From assembly GCA_934754515.1 (NCBI GenBank), contig CAKVIG010000002.1:1-64000 (forward strand): DNA of 64,000 nucleotides, given 5' to 3'. Below the pieces are notes generated by a model. It was not told where the DNA came from. It ran no database searches and saw only the letters and a list, made by a program, of their open reading frames with translations. The stretch comes from an uncultured Candidatus Melainabacteria bacterium. Its GTDB lineage: Bacteria; Cyanobacteriota; Vampirovibrionia; Gastranaerophilales; Gastranaerophilaceae. Both the position numbers and the translations under genes were made by a program. Position 1 is the first letter of the stretch; each line of letters begins with the position of its first letter. Of the stretch, positions 36,650-46,979 are shown piece by piece.

Positions 36650-37839
36650 CTTATTACACTCCTCATTGTCCTAATTACATTTTTAATTGATTCCGGTAAA
36701 TAACGATGAAAACAATTTACCCAAGCATACCAAAGAGCTTTTGTTATCTGGAATTTTAGATTTAATTCCTTTTCTTTTTCGATTATTATGTATCGCAAAA
36801 ACATTTCTCTTGACTTCATCATTTGTGGTGTAACTGTAATTTCTGTTGCGATTGCTGTTCTAAGAAAAGATTTTCCTTTTTCAGCCTCTTCTTTTATTTT
36901 TTCGTTTACTCTATTGTAATCAATTTTAAATACACAATCCCTTCTTTCCAGTTCATCTTTAGAATAAATACATTGATTCTCAATGCCTAATATTTCAAGA
37001 ATAGTTTCGTATCTGGAAATCCCTGTTTCTTGATTTACAAAAACAATAAAAGGTTTATTAAAAATAATTGCAAAACACATTGCATGAAAACTGTCTGTTA
37101 TAAGTAATTTGCAATCTCTAATTGCTTTCAGCCATTCTCCAATACTGATATCTTTTTGATGTATTGACCAAACTTTTTCCCCCTTATAGTTATTTATTGT
37201 TTGATGGAATAGGAATGATATAACTTTCTCATTATAACAATGTGTTGCTGTCGAAGCAATTAGTTCACTATATTTTTCTTTGTCTATTATAAAAACAGGA
37301 TCTATAATTAGTTTTGCATCTATATTAAAAACATCTTTACAAATCTCAACCCCAGCCTTCTCTCTAACTGAAACAAACGAAAATGTTTGTAGTGCCATTT
37401 TCATTTTTTCAATCACTTCTGGAGAAGTCTCGTTTATAAATTGTTTCTTATCTCCGCCAAAGCTAGCTGAAAATGCAATCCTTTTAGCATCAATATCTGT
37501 AAAATCTAACAATCTGGAATTTAAACATTGTTTGCTTAGAACTGCTCTAAAAACTTGATCAGAGCCAACTATAAATGTCTTTGAAATTTTGTTTAAAGAT
37601 GATAGAGATGAAAAACTATTATGTGTATCTGTTGTTTTAAAAAAGTTTTTGGCAAAATTTTTATTAAATGTAGACTCTTGTTCATGCATCAATTGCAATT
37701 CATCTTCATTTTTTACCATCAAAGGAATTTTATTTTCTAATAATAACAAATTATAGAGTGCATAAGCTGTTAAATTAGCACCATAATTAGCTGCCCACCA
37801 ATAATTTAATAAACAAATATTTTCATCATTACTCTTCAT
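36637..37839 (-). CDS. Polysaccharide pyruvyl transferase family protein
   Basis: About 400 residues of the WcaK/CsaB/PssM superfamily, which adds ketal-linked pyruvate to glycans: NYWWAANYGANLTAYALYNLL, KTFIVGSDQVFRAVLS, IAFSASFGGDKKQF, SVREKAGVEICKD, ITDSFHAMCFAIIFNKPFIVF. The pairing with the FrhB-like gene is common in glycan loci. The start MKSNDENIC (37839) is chosen for its fit to the family; AAGGA lies upstream. Confidence 0.85.
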
Positions 37840-37970
37840 TTTATGATTTTTCCTTATAATAATTATAAAACTTATATACTTCAACCGAATTATATTTAAT
37901 GTTTAATTTTTCAATTTTGCATACAAGTTATATCTATGCTAAAATATGACTACGATTATACTATAAATAT

Positions 37971-39164
37971 ATGAGAAATGGTAATAATATGTTAATTGTA
38001 GGACATTTAAAAGATGGTATTGAGCATAGTAACGGTGATGCGGCATTTACTGAATTTTGTTTAATGAAAAAACGAGATAAGGTGACTTTGCTGTGTGGTA
38101 AATCTCATTACGATATTATATTGAATGAATTGCGAGAGCACAATATAGATACTACAAACCTCTTTTTTAAAGAAATAATTCCTTTTAAGGGTTTAATAAA
38201 AGATTATCTTCTTTTTTTCCATGAACTAAAAACGGTTTATAAAACATTAAAATATGCTAAAAACAATAAAGAAACAGAAGTTCTCTTCCTTTATACAACA
38301 ACATTTTTAGTATATTTTTTAAAATTGTTTTTATCATTCTACCCACAGATTAAAGTATATTCAATTTTTCATTATGATTTTGAAAGAATTGACATAAAAG
38401 AAGCTATTAAAATATATAAGAATAAGTCATTAATGTTTTTGTATTTTCTAATTTTTGGACCTAAATTGCCGTTGATGTTACCAACTCCTAAAAATTTGAA
38501 ATTTATAGTTTTAGGTGAAAATATATATAAAAATGCTATTAAAATTGTTCCAAAATTAAAGAATGAACTTATAGTTTTCCCAAATATCTATATATGGAGA
38601 AATGTAGAAAATAAACTCCCGGATTTTGATAAAAAAATCAAATTTGTTGTTCCGGGCGTTTGTACGTATAGAAAAAATGGACATAACTTAAGAAAGATAT
38701 TGGATGCTTTAGTTGAAAAAAATATAATGAATGTTGAATTTAGTTTTACAGGCCGACTTTTTGAACAAGACTTGTATGAATACTTGCAAGTTTGTCCTAT
38801 TGTGAATAAAGATACACTTAAAATGTCTTTTGTCTCAAATGAAGAAAGAAATAAGATTATAGCAGAAAGTGATTATGCTATATTTACATATAATATCGGA
38901 AGTTATAAATATACTGCAAGTGGTGCTTTTGTCGATGCTATAAATTTTGAAAAACCATCTTTTGTTCTTACAAATGATTTTATGCAGTCGTATTTCGATA
39001 AGTTTGCTAATATTGGCTATATAACAAATAATTATGTGGATTTAGTAAATCAAATTATAAAAATTATAGAAGATAAGCCAATAGAAGAATATAAAATACA
39101 AGTTCAGAATATAAAAAATATAAAAAAAGAGTGTTCTAGTTTCTTAAAAAATATTGATATATAA
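37971..39164 (+). CDS. Glycosyltransferase-like protein
   Basis: 397 residues with a Rossmann-like pattern. The N-terminal half has alternating strands (RDKVTLLCGKSHYDIIL, EVLFLYTTTFLVYF). The C-terminal half looks GT-B-like (KFVVPGVCTYRKNGHNLRKILDAL, SFVSNEERNKIIAESDYAIFTYN, ASGAFVDAINFEKPSFVL). It most likely transfers one sugar of the repeat unit; donor and acceptor are unknown. It is the only rightward gene in an otherwise leftward stretch, with a TATACT box shortly before the ATG, and converges with the polymerase gene 5 bp away. Confidence 0.65.
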   Translation: MRNGNNMLIVGHLKDGIEHSNGDAAFTEFCLMKKRDKVTLLCGKSHYDIILNELREHNIDTTNLFFKEIIPFKGLIKDYLLFFHELKTVYKTLKYAKNNKETEVLFLYTTTFLVYFLKLFLSFYPQIKVYSIFHYDFERIDIKEAIKIYKNKSLMFLYFLIFGPKLPLMLPTPKNLKFIVLGENIYKNAIKIVPKLKNELIVFPNIYIWRNVENKLPDFDKKIKFVVPGVCTYRKNGHNLRKILDALVEKNIMNVEFSFTGRLFEQDLYEYLQVCPIVNKDTLKMSFVSNEERNKIIAESDYAIFTYNIGSYKYTASGAFVDAINFEKPSFVLTNDFMQSYFDKFANIGYITNNYVDLVNQIIKIIEDKPIEEYKIQVQNIKNIKKECSSFLKNIDI

Positions 39165-39168
39165 GTTT

Positions 39169-40656
39169 TTATTTTAATTTTATTTTAATTTTTAAATTTG
39201 CTATGCACACTATAATAACTAGTAATGGAATAGTAATAAACCAAGCAATTATATTTGGAGAATTAATAATTCCTATATTAAGCACAGTTGTGAAAAATGG
39301 GTATAAAAATAACATATAAAGAAGTATAAAACTATCTTTATTTATATATGATTTGAATAAAATTTCACAGAGTATAGTAAAAAGTCCTAGTAAAAACCCG
39401 CCTATTACAATGGCAAAAATTCCTAGATTATAATACAAATTAGAAACAAGTCCAAAATCAAAACCAACTTTTGATTCAAATACTTCAGGAAAAATTTTTA
39501 GTGTCAGAAGCGCATTAAATCCATAAAAGTAATTTGGGTCATTAGAGATAATTTGTCTAATTGGTTTTGGAGCAAGAGTTGTATAATGGACTAATATTTG
39601 ATGTCCTAATCTATAATCTGTATATTCAAAAATTCCATCATACCTTTTTTTTAAGTACTTAAAAAATTCAACAGAATTTGGGAATGCATCGCTTCTTTCA
39701 ATTAATGAGTATAAAATTCCCTCAGATTCCTTTTTTGTAATATTTTTATTTATATAATCTAATTCTGAACTTGCTCTATATTTTGCTTGAATAATTGAGT
39801 ATGTAAGCATAACTAAACCCATAAGTGCGAAAATTAGAATATTTCTTAACAATATTTTTTTATTAAAAAATATATACATTAATATAAAAGTGAAAAATAC
39901 TGAAAATATAAGAAATGATCTGCCGCCATTCATAAAACTCCATAAAAATAAGTTAATAGCCAAAAATATTAAATTAAATTTGCTAATTTTTATGTTTTTA
40001 CAAAAAAATTGTTTTAAAGCAAAGACATAAGTTAATAATATTAAAAAAGTGAAAATAACTCGTACAAAGCCAAAAAATCCATTACTTGTAATATTTCTGA
40101 ATTTTGCATTTAACAAAAATACTTGAAAAAACGACATTCCAGAATAAATAATAGCAGAGATAATAAATAACAAGAAAAGAACATTAACAACAATAAATAA
40201 AAAATTTAAGTATTTTGTTGAAGAACTGGGAACATTTTTAAAAATATTAGACTTCCCCTTCCATTTTTGTTTTGAAAACTTAATTAAATAAAATATAATA
40301 GGGAAAAATAGTGATATAAAAAACAATACGTATATTGTATTTATTTCAATAAATATATCTGAAAATAAATAAGCTGGATTTTTTTTTACATTAAAATATT
40401 CATGAAAATAGTATAATGGGGCAATAATATATGAAATTAAAGAAGATACAGTTATACAGAATATAGGAGAATATAATCTAATTTTAGGCGAAAATAAATA
40501 AAATAATGATGCTATTCCTATTCCTAAAATCAAATATGGTAAAGCGTTAACTTTGTCTATACATGTTATATAAATACCAATAATTGATATTACAAAAAAA
40601 AGGCATAAAAGCTTATTAATTAAATTTTGAGATATAGTTTTATTCAAGAACTGCAT
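39169..40656 (-). CDS. wzy: O-antigen/capsule polymerase (Wzy type)
   Basis: About 495 residues with some 12 membrane helices and a large periplasmic loop near 300-400, containing YRASSELDYINKNITKKESEGILYSLIERSDAFPNS. Topology and position in a Wzx/Wzz locus identify it as a Wzy-like polymerase, joining lipid-linked repeats en bloc at the periplasmic face. Sequence conservation in this family is very low, so the call rests on topology and context. The start MQFLNK (40656) follows the glycosyltransferase stop at 40658. Confidence 0.75.
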   Translation of the reverse strand: MQFLNKTISQNLINKLLCLFFVISIIGIYITCIDKVNALPYLILGIGIASLFYLFSPKIRLYSPIFCITVSSLISYIIAPLYYFHEYFNVKKNPAYLFSDIFIEINTIYVLFFISLFFPIIFYLIKFSKQKWKGKSNIFKNVPSSSTKYLNFLFIVVNVLFLLFIISAIIYSGMSFFQVFLLNAKFRNITSNGFFGFVRVIFTFLILLTYVFALKQFFCKNIKISKFNLIFLAINLFLWSFMNGGRSFLIFSVFFTFILMYIFFNKKILLRNILIFALMGLVMLTYSIIQAKYRASSELDYINKNITKKESEGILYSLIERSDAFPNSVEFFKYLKKRYDGIFEYTDYRLGHQILVHYTTLAPKPIRQIISNDPNYFYGFNALLTLKIFPEVFESKVGFDFGLVSNLYYNLGIFAIVIGGFLLGLFTILCEILFKSYINKDSFILLYMLFLYPFFTTVLNIGIINSPNIIAWFITIPLLVIIVCIANLKIKIKLK

Positions 40657-40657
40657 T

Positions 40658-42913
40658 TTATTGTGACTTTCCTTCATTAAATGTATTGAGCATATCAATT
40701 AATTGTTTTTTTATTAGATTGATGTCATATCTTTGAACATTATTGTGACCTTTTTGAATCAAATTTTCTCTACTAGAATCATTATTGACTAAAAGTTTGA
40801 CTTTTCTTATCAAATCATCTTCTGATAAATGAGAAAAAAATTCTACACTATCCAGACCTACTTCGTAAAAAACTGGAATATCAGAACAAACTATTGGTAC
40901 TCCAAAATATTGAGCATCTAAGATAGGAGTCCCAAATCCTTCATATAATGATGGAAATACATACAGTAATGCATGTTGATATAATATTTTTAATGTTTTA
41001 TCTGATATATACCCTGTACTTATTATATTTTTAGATGAAATATTTTTTTTATAACCAGACCCAACTAAAACTAATTTTAAATCATTATAATCTTTTTCTA
41101 GTTTTTTAAATGTATCAATTAAAAAATCAATATTCTTTCGTTTATTATTTGTTGCAACGGAAAGAATATATTGACCTTTGTTTATACCTAAATTTTGTAA
41201 AACATAATTTTCATTTTCAACAATTTCTATTTTATCTAGATCTGTTGTTGTTGAAGAATTTACCACATTTATGTCTAACTTCAAATTAAATGTATTTAAA
41301 ATTTCTTTTTTTATTGTATTTGATACTGTTATTATCTTATCTGATTTCTTTATTGAATTTTTTATATTCAAATTGTTATATAAATTATTAATTTTTGTAT
41401 TATATTCAGGGTGTATTATAGAACACAAATCATGTATAACGGAAATATATTTAATATTATTTAGTTTGAATACTGGAACCGCAAAATTTGTAAAAATAGC
41501 GATTGTTTTATATTTTTTTACTTTTAGTATAAAAAAAGTATTTAACCAAATATTATAAAAAAATCTTCTTATAATCTTATTTCTAATTTTTAATAAAAAG
41601 TTCTTATTGATATGAATAATATCATATCCTAAATCTTTAAGGATATTTTCTAACATTAATGTATATTGTCCAACCCCAGTTTTATTGTCTGTACTAAAGC
41701 CATCTTCAATAACAATCTTGTTTTCACAACAAACCTCAAGAATCATTTTATCCCATTTATCCCCAACTTTTTCCCAAGAAAAGTTCTGTTTAATAAACTC
41801 TCTTGATTTTAATGAGAACTTTTGTCTATTTTCATAATTTTGCATTGTTGCTACAACTTTTTTAGCGTATTCTTCATTTGACCTTGCAACTTGTAATATA
41901 GTTTCATCTGCGCTTATTCCTTCAGCTCCTTCAGGTGTTGTGACAACAGGAATTCCCATTGACATTGCTTCAAGAATTTTATTCTGTATTCCACCAGCAA
42001 TCCGCACTGGACAAACAGAAACAGAGCAGTCTTTCATATAATCTCTTACATCTTCTACTCTTCCTGTAATCTCAATACCTTCAATATCCTTTGTCGCATC
42101 ATAGAGTTCCTGTCTCGGATTAGCTCCAATGATTTTGAATTTAGCATCAGGGATTTCTTCTTTTATAATAGGAAAAACTTCTGTAGCAAAGTACATTGCA
42201 GCTTCAGAATTTGGAATATATTGCATGGAACCTACAAAACAGATATTATTTCTCTTTTCACACTCCATAGGTTTGTAAAACTCTGTGTCCGTAGCCAGAC
42301 CGATAACCTTCATTTTGTCTGTTGTTGTAAATTTGTTCAGATAATCAAAATCAGCGTCTGATATCATTACTTGAACATCTGAGTTTTTACAACATAAATC
42401 TTCGTAGTGTCTAACTTTTAAGTATTCTATTCCAATCTTAAATTTGTCCCAGAAACTCTTTTTCTCTTTAATTCTGCGTTCATACATCATGGACATTGAG
42501 TCACAGATATGAACGATACGCTTGATGTTTTTATGTTTTTTAATATATGGTAATGAACGTATTATATAACCGATAATAACATCATAATTGCCGGCTTTAA
42601 TTTCATTGTCAATAGCTTTTTGCATAGCTTTGGAATAGAAATATTCAACAATAAAAGGTTTATCGTTGAACGCAGCTTTAACTGCATTTAAATATGCAAG
42701 TTTTTTATTAAATTTAACAGGAATAAGTTTAGTATAAAAACTGTTGTCTTTTAATGCACCATCTAAATCATCATCTTCCGATACTAGAGTTACTAGCGTA
42801 ATTTCATGTCCTCTTTTTTTTAGTTCAGAAAGATAATGATAAATATGTAATCTATCGCCACCAATCAGAGGATATGGAAGTCTTGTTGTTACATATAAAA
42901 TTTTCTTACTCAT
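40658..42913 (-). CDS. Tandem fusion of two GT4-like glycosyltransferases
   Basis: 751 residues with two complete GT-B halves. Residues 1-about 395 begin ILYVTTRLPYPLIGGDRLHIYHYLSELKKRGHEITLVT and end with the nucleotide-sugar site GGIQNKILEAMSMGIPVVTTPEGAEG. Residues about 400-751 begin KIVIEDGFSTDNKTGVGQYT and end with FPSLYEGFGTPILDAQYFGVPIVCSDIPVFYEVG. Both keep the E-x7-E motif region, so two linkages could be made by one chain. It overlaps the phosphoglycosyl transferase gene by 8 bp. The second half is richer in Asn/Lys/Ile than the first, suggesting it was joined later. Confidence 0.85.
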   Translation of the reverse strand: MSKKILYVTTRLPYPLIGGDRLHIYHYLSELKKRGHEITLVTLVSEDDDLDGALKDNSFYTKLIPVKFNKKLAYLNAVKAAFNDKPFIVEYFYSKAMQKAIDNEIKAGNYDVIIGYIIRSLPYIKKHKNIKRIVHICDSMSMMYERRIKEKKSFWDKFKIGIEYLKVRHYEDLCCKNSDVQVMISDADFDYLNKFTTTDKMKVIGLATDTEFYKPMECEKRNNICFVGSMQYIPNSEAAMYFATEVFPIIKEEIPDAKFKIIGANPRQELYDATKDIEGIEITGRVEDVRDYMKDCSVSVCPVRIAGGIQNKILEAMSMGIPVVTTPEGAEGISADETILQVARSNEEYAKKVVATMQNYENRQKFSLKSREFIKQNFSWEKVGDKWDKMILEVCCENKIVIEDGFSTDNKTGVGQYTLMLENILKDLGYDIIHINKNFLLKIRNKIIRRFFYNIWLNTFFILKVKKYKTIAIFTNFAVPVFKLNNIKYISVIHDLCSIIHPEYNTKINNLYNNLNIKNSIKKSDKIITVSNTIKKEILNTFNLKLDINVVNSSTTTDLDKIEIVENENYVLQNLGINKGQYILSVATNNKRKNIDFLIDTFKKLEKDYNDLKLVLVGSGYKKNISSKNIISTGYISDKTLKILYQHALLYVFPSLYEGFGTPILDAQYFGVPIVCSDIPVFYEVGLDSVEFFSHLSEDDLIRKVKLLVNNDSSRENLIQKGHNNVQRYDINLIKKQLIDMLNTFNEGKSQ

Positions 42914-44273
42914 GTCTGCCTCCTAGTGCCAAGAATACGGCTTTTACAAGTATTCCGATTTCCCAGAATAAATTGCGATGTTTTAGGTAGTACAAATCGT
43001 ATTGCAATTTTTCAGTTACATCATCTTCATTCACGCAATGCCCTTGATTAATTTGCGCCCAACCTGTCCAGCCGGTTCTTGTCCACATTCTAGCCGCATA
43101 ACCATTGATATCTTTAGAATACAATTTAACCAAATCATCCCACTCGGCTCTTGGTCCAACAATAGACATTTCACCCTTCAAAATATTTATCATTTGTGGA
43201 ATCTCATCAAATCTCGCTTTTCTCACGAATTTACAGAACGGAATCACTCTATCGTCCTCATCTTGATTTTCTGCATAACCGCCTTTTTTCACATTCTTTG
43301 GCACATAATCATTTGCAAACATTGTTCTGAGTTTATAACACTTGAAAACTTTTCCACCCTTACCAACTCGATTCTGAGTGTAAAGAGGATTCTTACCGTC
43401 TGTTAGCTTTACTCTGATTGCGATATACAAAAGTATCGGCAAGGTTACTGTCAAAATAATCGTTGCGGCGATTATGTCGTAGATGCGTTTGCAGATGTCG
43501 TAAGTAAGTGAGCGGTTTTTCATGAAGTTGAAAAACAAGCCATTGATTGACATTCTGTCAATAAAATATTTCCCAGTTACCATTTCATAAAATTCAGGCA
43601 TTGTATAAAGTTTCACTCTGCGAGGAATAGAATTAACCATTTCCGTCAGCAAAGATTCTTCCATTCTTCTATGTATCGCAACAATCACTATATCAACAGA
43701 CTTCTCCGCAATAATTTTATCCAATCCATCTTGCATTGTATAAATTTGAGTCGAATCAGAAACGCAAACCGCATCATAAGTCATATCTTGGACAAAGCCG
43801 ACAACATTCATCCTCAAAGCTTTTTTCGCCATAATCTCGTCAGCAATAAGTTTTGCATTCTTGTTTGTACCTATAATAAGAATATTTTTTACCGGTTTAA
43901 AATTAAACAGATAATAATGAAAACAGATTCTATATAATGCTAAACAAATGAAAATTGAACAAATATTCAATATTAAGAATTGAATTAAAACGAATTTAGG
44001 AATAAAAAAGAATAATAAGATTCCTGCCGGAATATTCGCAAACAAAATCCCCTCAAAAAGCCTATATAGATTCCATTTCGTCAGGTTATGTTCCCTTATT
44101 TTATACTGCCCTTTTAAATATAAGCTGAATAAACCAACAATAGCCACAAGAATGGTAGTCAAAACTCTCATTGTATTATTAGTAAAGTTTCCTGCAAAAT
44201 AATATGTCACAATGAATAAAACGGCTAAATCAAAGGTAAACATCAATCCTGTAGAACGAGATAGACTCTGCAT
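42906..44273 (-). CDS. Phosphoglycosyl transferase of the glycan locus (WbaP/WcaJ type)
   Basis: 455 residues. Four N-terminal membrane helices, a CoA-binding_3-like domain (NILIIGTNKNAKLIADEI), then the catalytic region with KCYKLRTMFA, DEIPQMINILKGEMSIVGPRAEW and WTRTGWTGWAQIN. It loads the first sugar-1-phosphate on undecaprenyl phosphate. Paralogous to the gene at 4773-6113 but clearly diverged. It is first of the leftward operon running through wzz, with a 331-bp divergent promoter region shared with rfbC. Confidence 0.9.
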   Translation of the reverse strand: MQSLSRSTGLMFTFDLAVLFIVTYYFAGNFTNNTMRVLTTILVAIVGLFSLYLKGQYKIREHNLTKWNLYRLFEGILFANIPAGILLFFFIPKFVLIQFLILNICSIFICLALYRICFHYYLFNFKPVKNILIIGTNKNAKLIADEIMAKKALRMNVVGFVQDMTYDAVCVSDSTQIYTMQDGLDKIIAEKSVDIVIVAIHRRMEESLLTEMVNSIPRRVKLYTMPEFYEMVTGKYFIDRMSINGLFFNFMKNRSLTYDICKRIYDIIAATIILTVTLPILLYIAIRVKLTDGKNPLYTQNRVGKGGKVFKCYKLRTMFANDYVPKNVKKGGYAENQDEDDRVIPFCKFVRKARFDEIPQMINILKGEMSIVGPRAEWDDLVKLYSKDINGYAARMWTRTGWTGWAQINQGHCVNEDDVTEKLQYDLYYLKHRNLFWEIGILVKAVFLALGGRHE

Positions 44274-44604
44274 AATAATTTATTACTCCCACTGTTTAGT
44301 CCATGTTAACATAAACAAAGTTTATTAATATAAATAATTATTATTTTGTTACAAATATGAGTCAAGTGGGTAATATTTAAAAAATATTGTGCTTTATCTT
44401 TTATTTATGACTTTGCCAAAATTTTTGCAATTAGTGCAATATATAAATATATTTCACAATAAAATAATTTTGTATTTGTAACTATATTATTATCTTCGGT
44501 TCTGATTTTAAAGTGCAAAATTATTTTCATTATCAAGTAATATTACAAAAATACTGTTTTTAATCTTTTATCAAGTATAATCAAAGAATATAGGAGTCAC
44601 ATAT
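44274..44604. promoter_or_regulatory. Divergent intergenic region; -10 box for rfbC at 44576-44581
   Basis: 331 bp of very AT-rich sequence between the leftward glycan operon and the rightward rfb operon. TATAAT at 44576-44581 and AGGAG before ATG 44605 mark the rfb start. No clear operator, riboswitch or small gene is visible; the remaining sequence is simple A/T. Confidence 0.45.
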
Positions 44605-45162
44605 ATGCCGTTTGAATTTTTACCACAAAAAATAAAAGATGTAATTTTAGTAAAACCAAAAGTTTTTGGTGACAACAGAGGGTTCTTTTTAGAAAGCTAT
44701 AAGAAATCTGATTTTATAACAAATGGGATTGATGTTGAATTCAATCAAGACAACCATTCTAAATCGACAGCACATGTTTTAAGAGGTTTACACTATCAAG
44801 CAAAACCTTACGGTCAAGCAAAACTTGTTCGTTGCGCACGTGGAAGAATCTATGATGTTGCAGTTGATATCAGACCAAATTCGAAAACGTATGGACAATA
44901 TGTGAAGGTTGAATTGTCTGAGGATAACAAGTGCATGCTATTTATTCCGGAGGGTTTTGCGCATGGTTTCGTTGTATTATCCGAAGAAGCCGAACTTTTA
45001 TATAAAGCAAGTGGAGAATATGTCCCACAAGCTGATAGAGGTGTATTGTGGAACGACAAAGATATAAACATTGATTGGGAAATAGATTTTGAACCGATTT
45101 TATCTGAAAAAGACAAAGTTCAGCCAAAATTGCGTGAAATAAACAAAGAGGAGTTAATATAA
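44605..45162 (+). CDS. rfbC: dTDP-4-dehydrorhamnose 3,5-epimerase
   Basis: 185 residues, full length. RmlC cupin motifs: PKVFGDNRGFFLESYKKSDF, FNQDNHSKSTAHVLRGLHYQ with the catalytic His, and IPEGFAHGFVVLSEEAELLYK. It epimerises C3 and C5 of dTDP-4-keto-6-deoxyglucose on the way to dTDP-L-rhamnose. First gene of rfbCBDA, with a one-base stop/start overlap into rfbB. Confidence 0.96.
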   Translation: MPFEFLPQKIKDVILVKPKVFGDNRGFFLESYKKSDFITNGIDVEFNQDNHSKSTAHVLRGLHYQAKPYGQAKLVRCARGRIYDVAVDIRPNSKTYGQYVKVELSEDNKCMLFIPEGFAHGFVVLSEEAELLYKASGEYVPQADRGVLWNDKDINIDWEIDFEPILSEKDKVQPKLREINKEELI

Positions 45163-46142
45163 TGACAATATTGTTAGTTACAGGCGGCGCAGGTTTCATT
45201 GGAAGTTGTTTTGTGCGTCATGAACTAAAGAAACATCCTGATTATAAGATTATAAATTTGGATGCTTTGACATATTGCGGAAATATTGAAAACTTAAATG
45301 ATGTAAAAGACAATCCGAATTATACTTTTGTTCATGGAAATATTTGTGATAGAAAACTTGTAAGAGAACTTGTTGCAGAAAGCGATTGTATAGTAAATTT
45401 TGCTGCGGAATCTCACGTTGATAATTCTATAAAACATCCTGAAATCTTTGTAGAAACAAATGTTCAAGGAACTTTGAATTTGTTACAAGCCGGTAAAGAA
45501 CTTGGCGTTGAAAGATATTTACAGGTTTCTACCGATGAAGTTTATGGCACGCTTGGAAAAACAGGTTATTTTTATGAAACAACTCCACTTGCACCAAATA
45601 GCCCATATTCTGCCAGTAAAGCAAGTGCAGATATGTTGGTTAGAGCTTATAGAGAAACTTACGGACTGCCAACCTTAAACACTCGTTGTTCAAATAATTA
45701 TGGTCCTTATCAGTATCCGGAAAAATTAATTCCATTCTTTATTTCTCAACTTTTGAAGGGAGAAAAAGTTCCGGTATACGGAGATGGATTAAATGTTCGA
45801 GATTGGTTATATGTTTATGACCATTGCGAAGCAATTGACGTAGTTTTACACAAAGGTAAAATTGGAGAAGTTTATAATATTGGCGGACATAACGAAAAAA
45901 CAAATATGGAAATAACTCATCTGATTTTAGAAGCTATGGGCAAAGATGAATCATCTATCAAATATGTCAAGGACAGATTAGGTCATGATAGAAGATACGC
46001 AATATCAAACGATAAAATTACCGCTGAATTAGGATGGAAACCATCAATAACATTTGAGGAAGGTATTAAGTTAACAATTAACTGGTACTTGAATAATCAA
46101 GAATGGATGAAATCTATTGAAGCAAAGAAAGCAGGCGTTTAA
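45162..46142 (+). CDS. rfbB: dTDP-glucose 4,6-dehydratase
   Basis: 326 residues of the extended SDR family. NAD-binding GGAGFIGSCFVRH, catalytic DE with YSASKASAD (Y-x3-K), substrate loop NNYGPYQYPEKLIP and RDWLYVYDHCEA. It makes dTDP-4-keto-6-deoxyglucose from dTDP-glucose. Its termini touch both neighbours, so the operon is tightly coupled. Confidence 0.97.
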   Translation: MTILLVTGGAGFIGSCFVRHELKKHPDYKIINLDALTYCGNIENLNDVKDNPNYTFVHGNICDRKLVRELVAESDCIVNFAAESHVDNSIKHPEIFVETNVQGTLNLLQAGKELGVERYLQVSTDEVYGTLGKTGYFYETTPLAPNSPYSASKASADMLVRAYRETYGLPTLNTRCSNNYGPYQYPEKLIPFFISQLLKGEKVPVYGDGLNVRDWLYVYDHCEAIDVVLHKGKIGEVYNIGGHNEKTNMEITHLILEAMGKDESSIKYVKDRLGHDRRYAISNDKITAELGWKPSITFEEGIKLTINWYLNNQEWMKSIEAKKAGV

Positions 46143-46978
46143 TGACAAAAGTTCTTGTTACAGGTGCAAATGGAATGTTAGGACAAGATTTATGCCCAAT
46201 TTTAGAAGATAATGGCTACGAAGTTATTGAAACAGATATTCAAAATCTTGATATAACTAACTCTAAAATGGTAGAAAAAGTTTTTCTGGAAGAAAAACCA
46301 GATTATGTAATTCATTGTGCTGCATATACCAATGTAGATAAAGCTGAAGAAGATTTAGAAACTGCAAGGTTGATAAACACTAAAGGAACAGAAAATATTG
46401 CAAAAGCTTGCAAAAATATAGACGCAACTCTTGTATATATTTCAACAGATTACGTCTTTAACGGTAATGGAGATAAACCATATCTTCCTTCGGATAAAAC
46501 TGCACCACTAAATAATTACGGTTTGACAAAGTTAGAAGGCGAAGAAGCTGTTAAAAACATTTTAGAAAAATATTATATTTGTCGTACAAGCTGGCTATAT
46601 GGTCATCATGGTAAAAATTTTGTTGAAACAATGATATCTTTGGCTGACAAATCGGAGTTGAAGGTTGTTGATGATCAAGTCGGTTGCCCGACATGGACTG
46701 TTGAATTAGCAAATGCTATTGTAAAAATAATAGAAAATAAACCTTTTGGTATTTATCATACTTGTGGTAGTAATTCAACTTCCTGGTATAGATTTGCAAA
46801 AGAAATTTTTTCACAAATGGGGTTGAATGTGAACTTAAAACCTTGCGCAACAGATGAATTTCCACGCCCTGCAAAAAGACCTGCTTATTCTATAATGGAA
46901 AATAATGGCATTTGTAGAGATTGGAAATGTGCGTTAAAGGATTATTTGGCATTAAGACCGGAAAGTATTGAGGTGTAG
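46142..46978 (+). CDS. rfbD: dTDP-4-dehydrorhamnose reductase
   Basis: 278 residues. SDR motifs VTGANGMLGQDL, YISTDYVFNG, YGLTKLEGEEA (Y-x3-K) and RTSWLYG. It reduces the 4-keto group to finish dTDP-L-rhamnose. The start overlaps rfbB by one base. Confidence 0.96.
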   Translation: MTKVLVTGANGMLGQDLCPILEDNGYEVIETDIQNLDITNSKMVEKVFLEEKPDYVIHCAAYTNVDKAEEDLETARLINTKGTENIAKACKNIDATLVYISTDYVFNGNGDKPYLPSDKTAPLNNYGLTKLEGEEAVKNILEKYYICRTSWLYGHHGKNFVETMISLADKSELKVVDDQVGCPTWTVELANAIVKIIENKPFGIYHTCGSNSTSWYRFAKEIFSQMGLNVNLKPCATDEFPRPAKRPAYSIMENNGICRDWKCALKDYLALRPESIEV

Positions 46979-46979
46979 C

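Noticed and set aside
44280..44604. Possible right end of the transposon (TTAATCTTT near 44560)
   Set aside because: A single AT-rich near match without a cluster or a terminal CA is not convincing.
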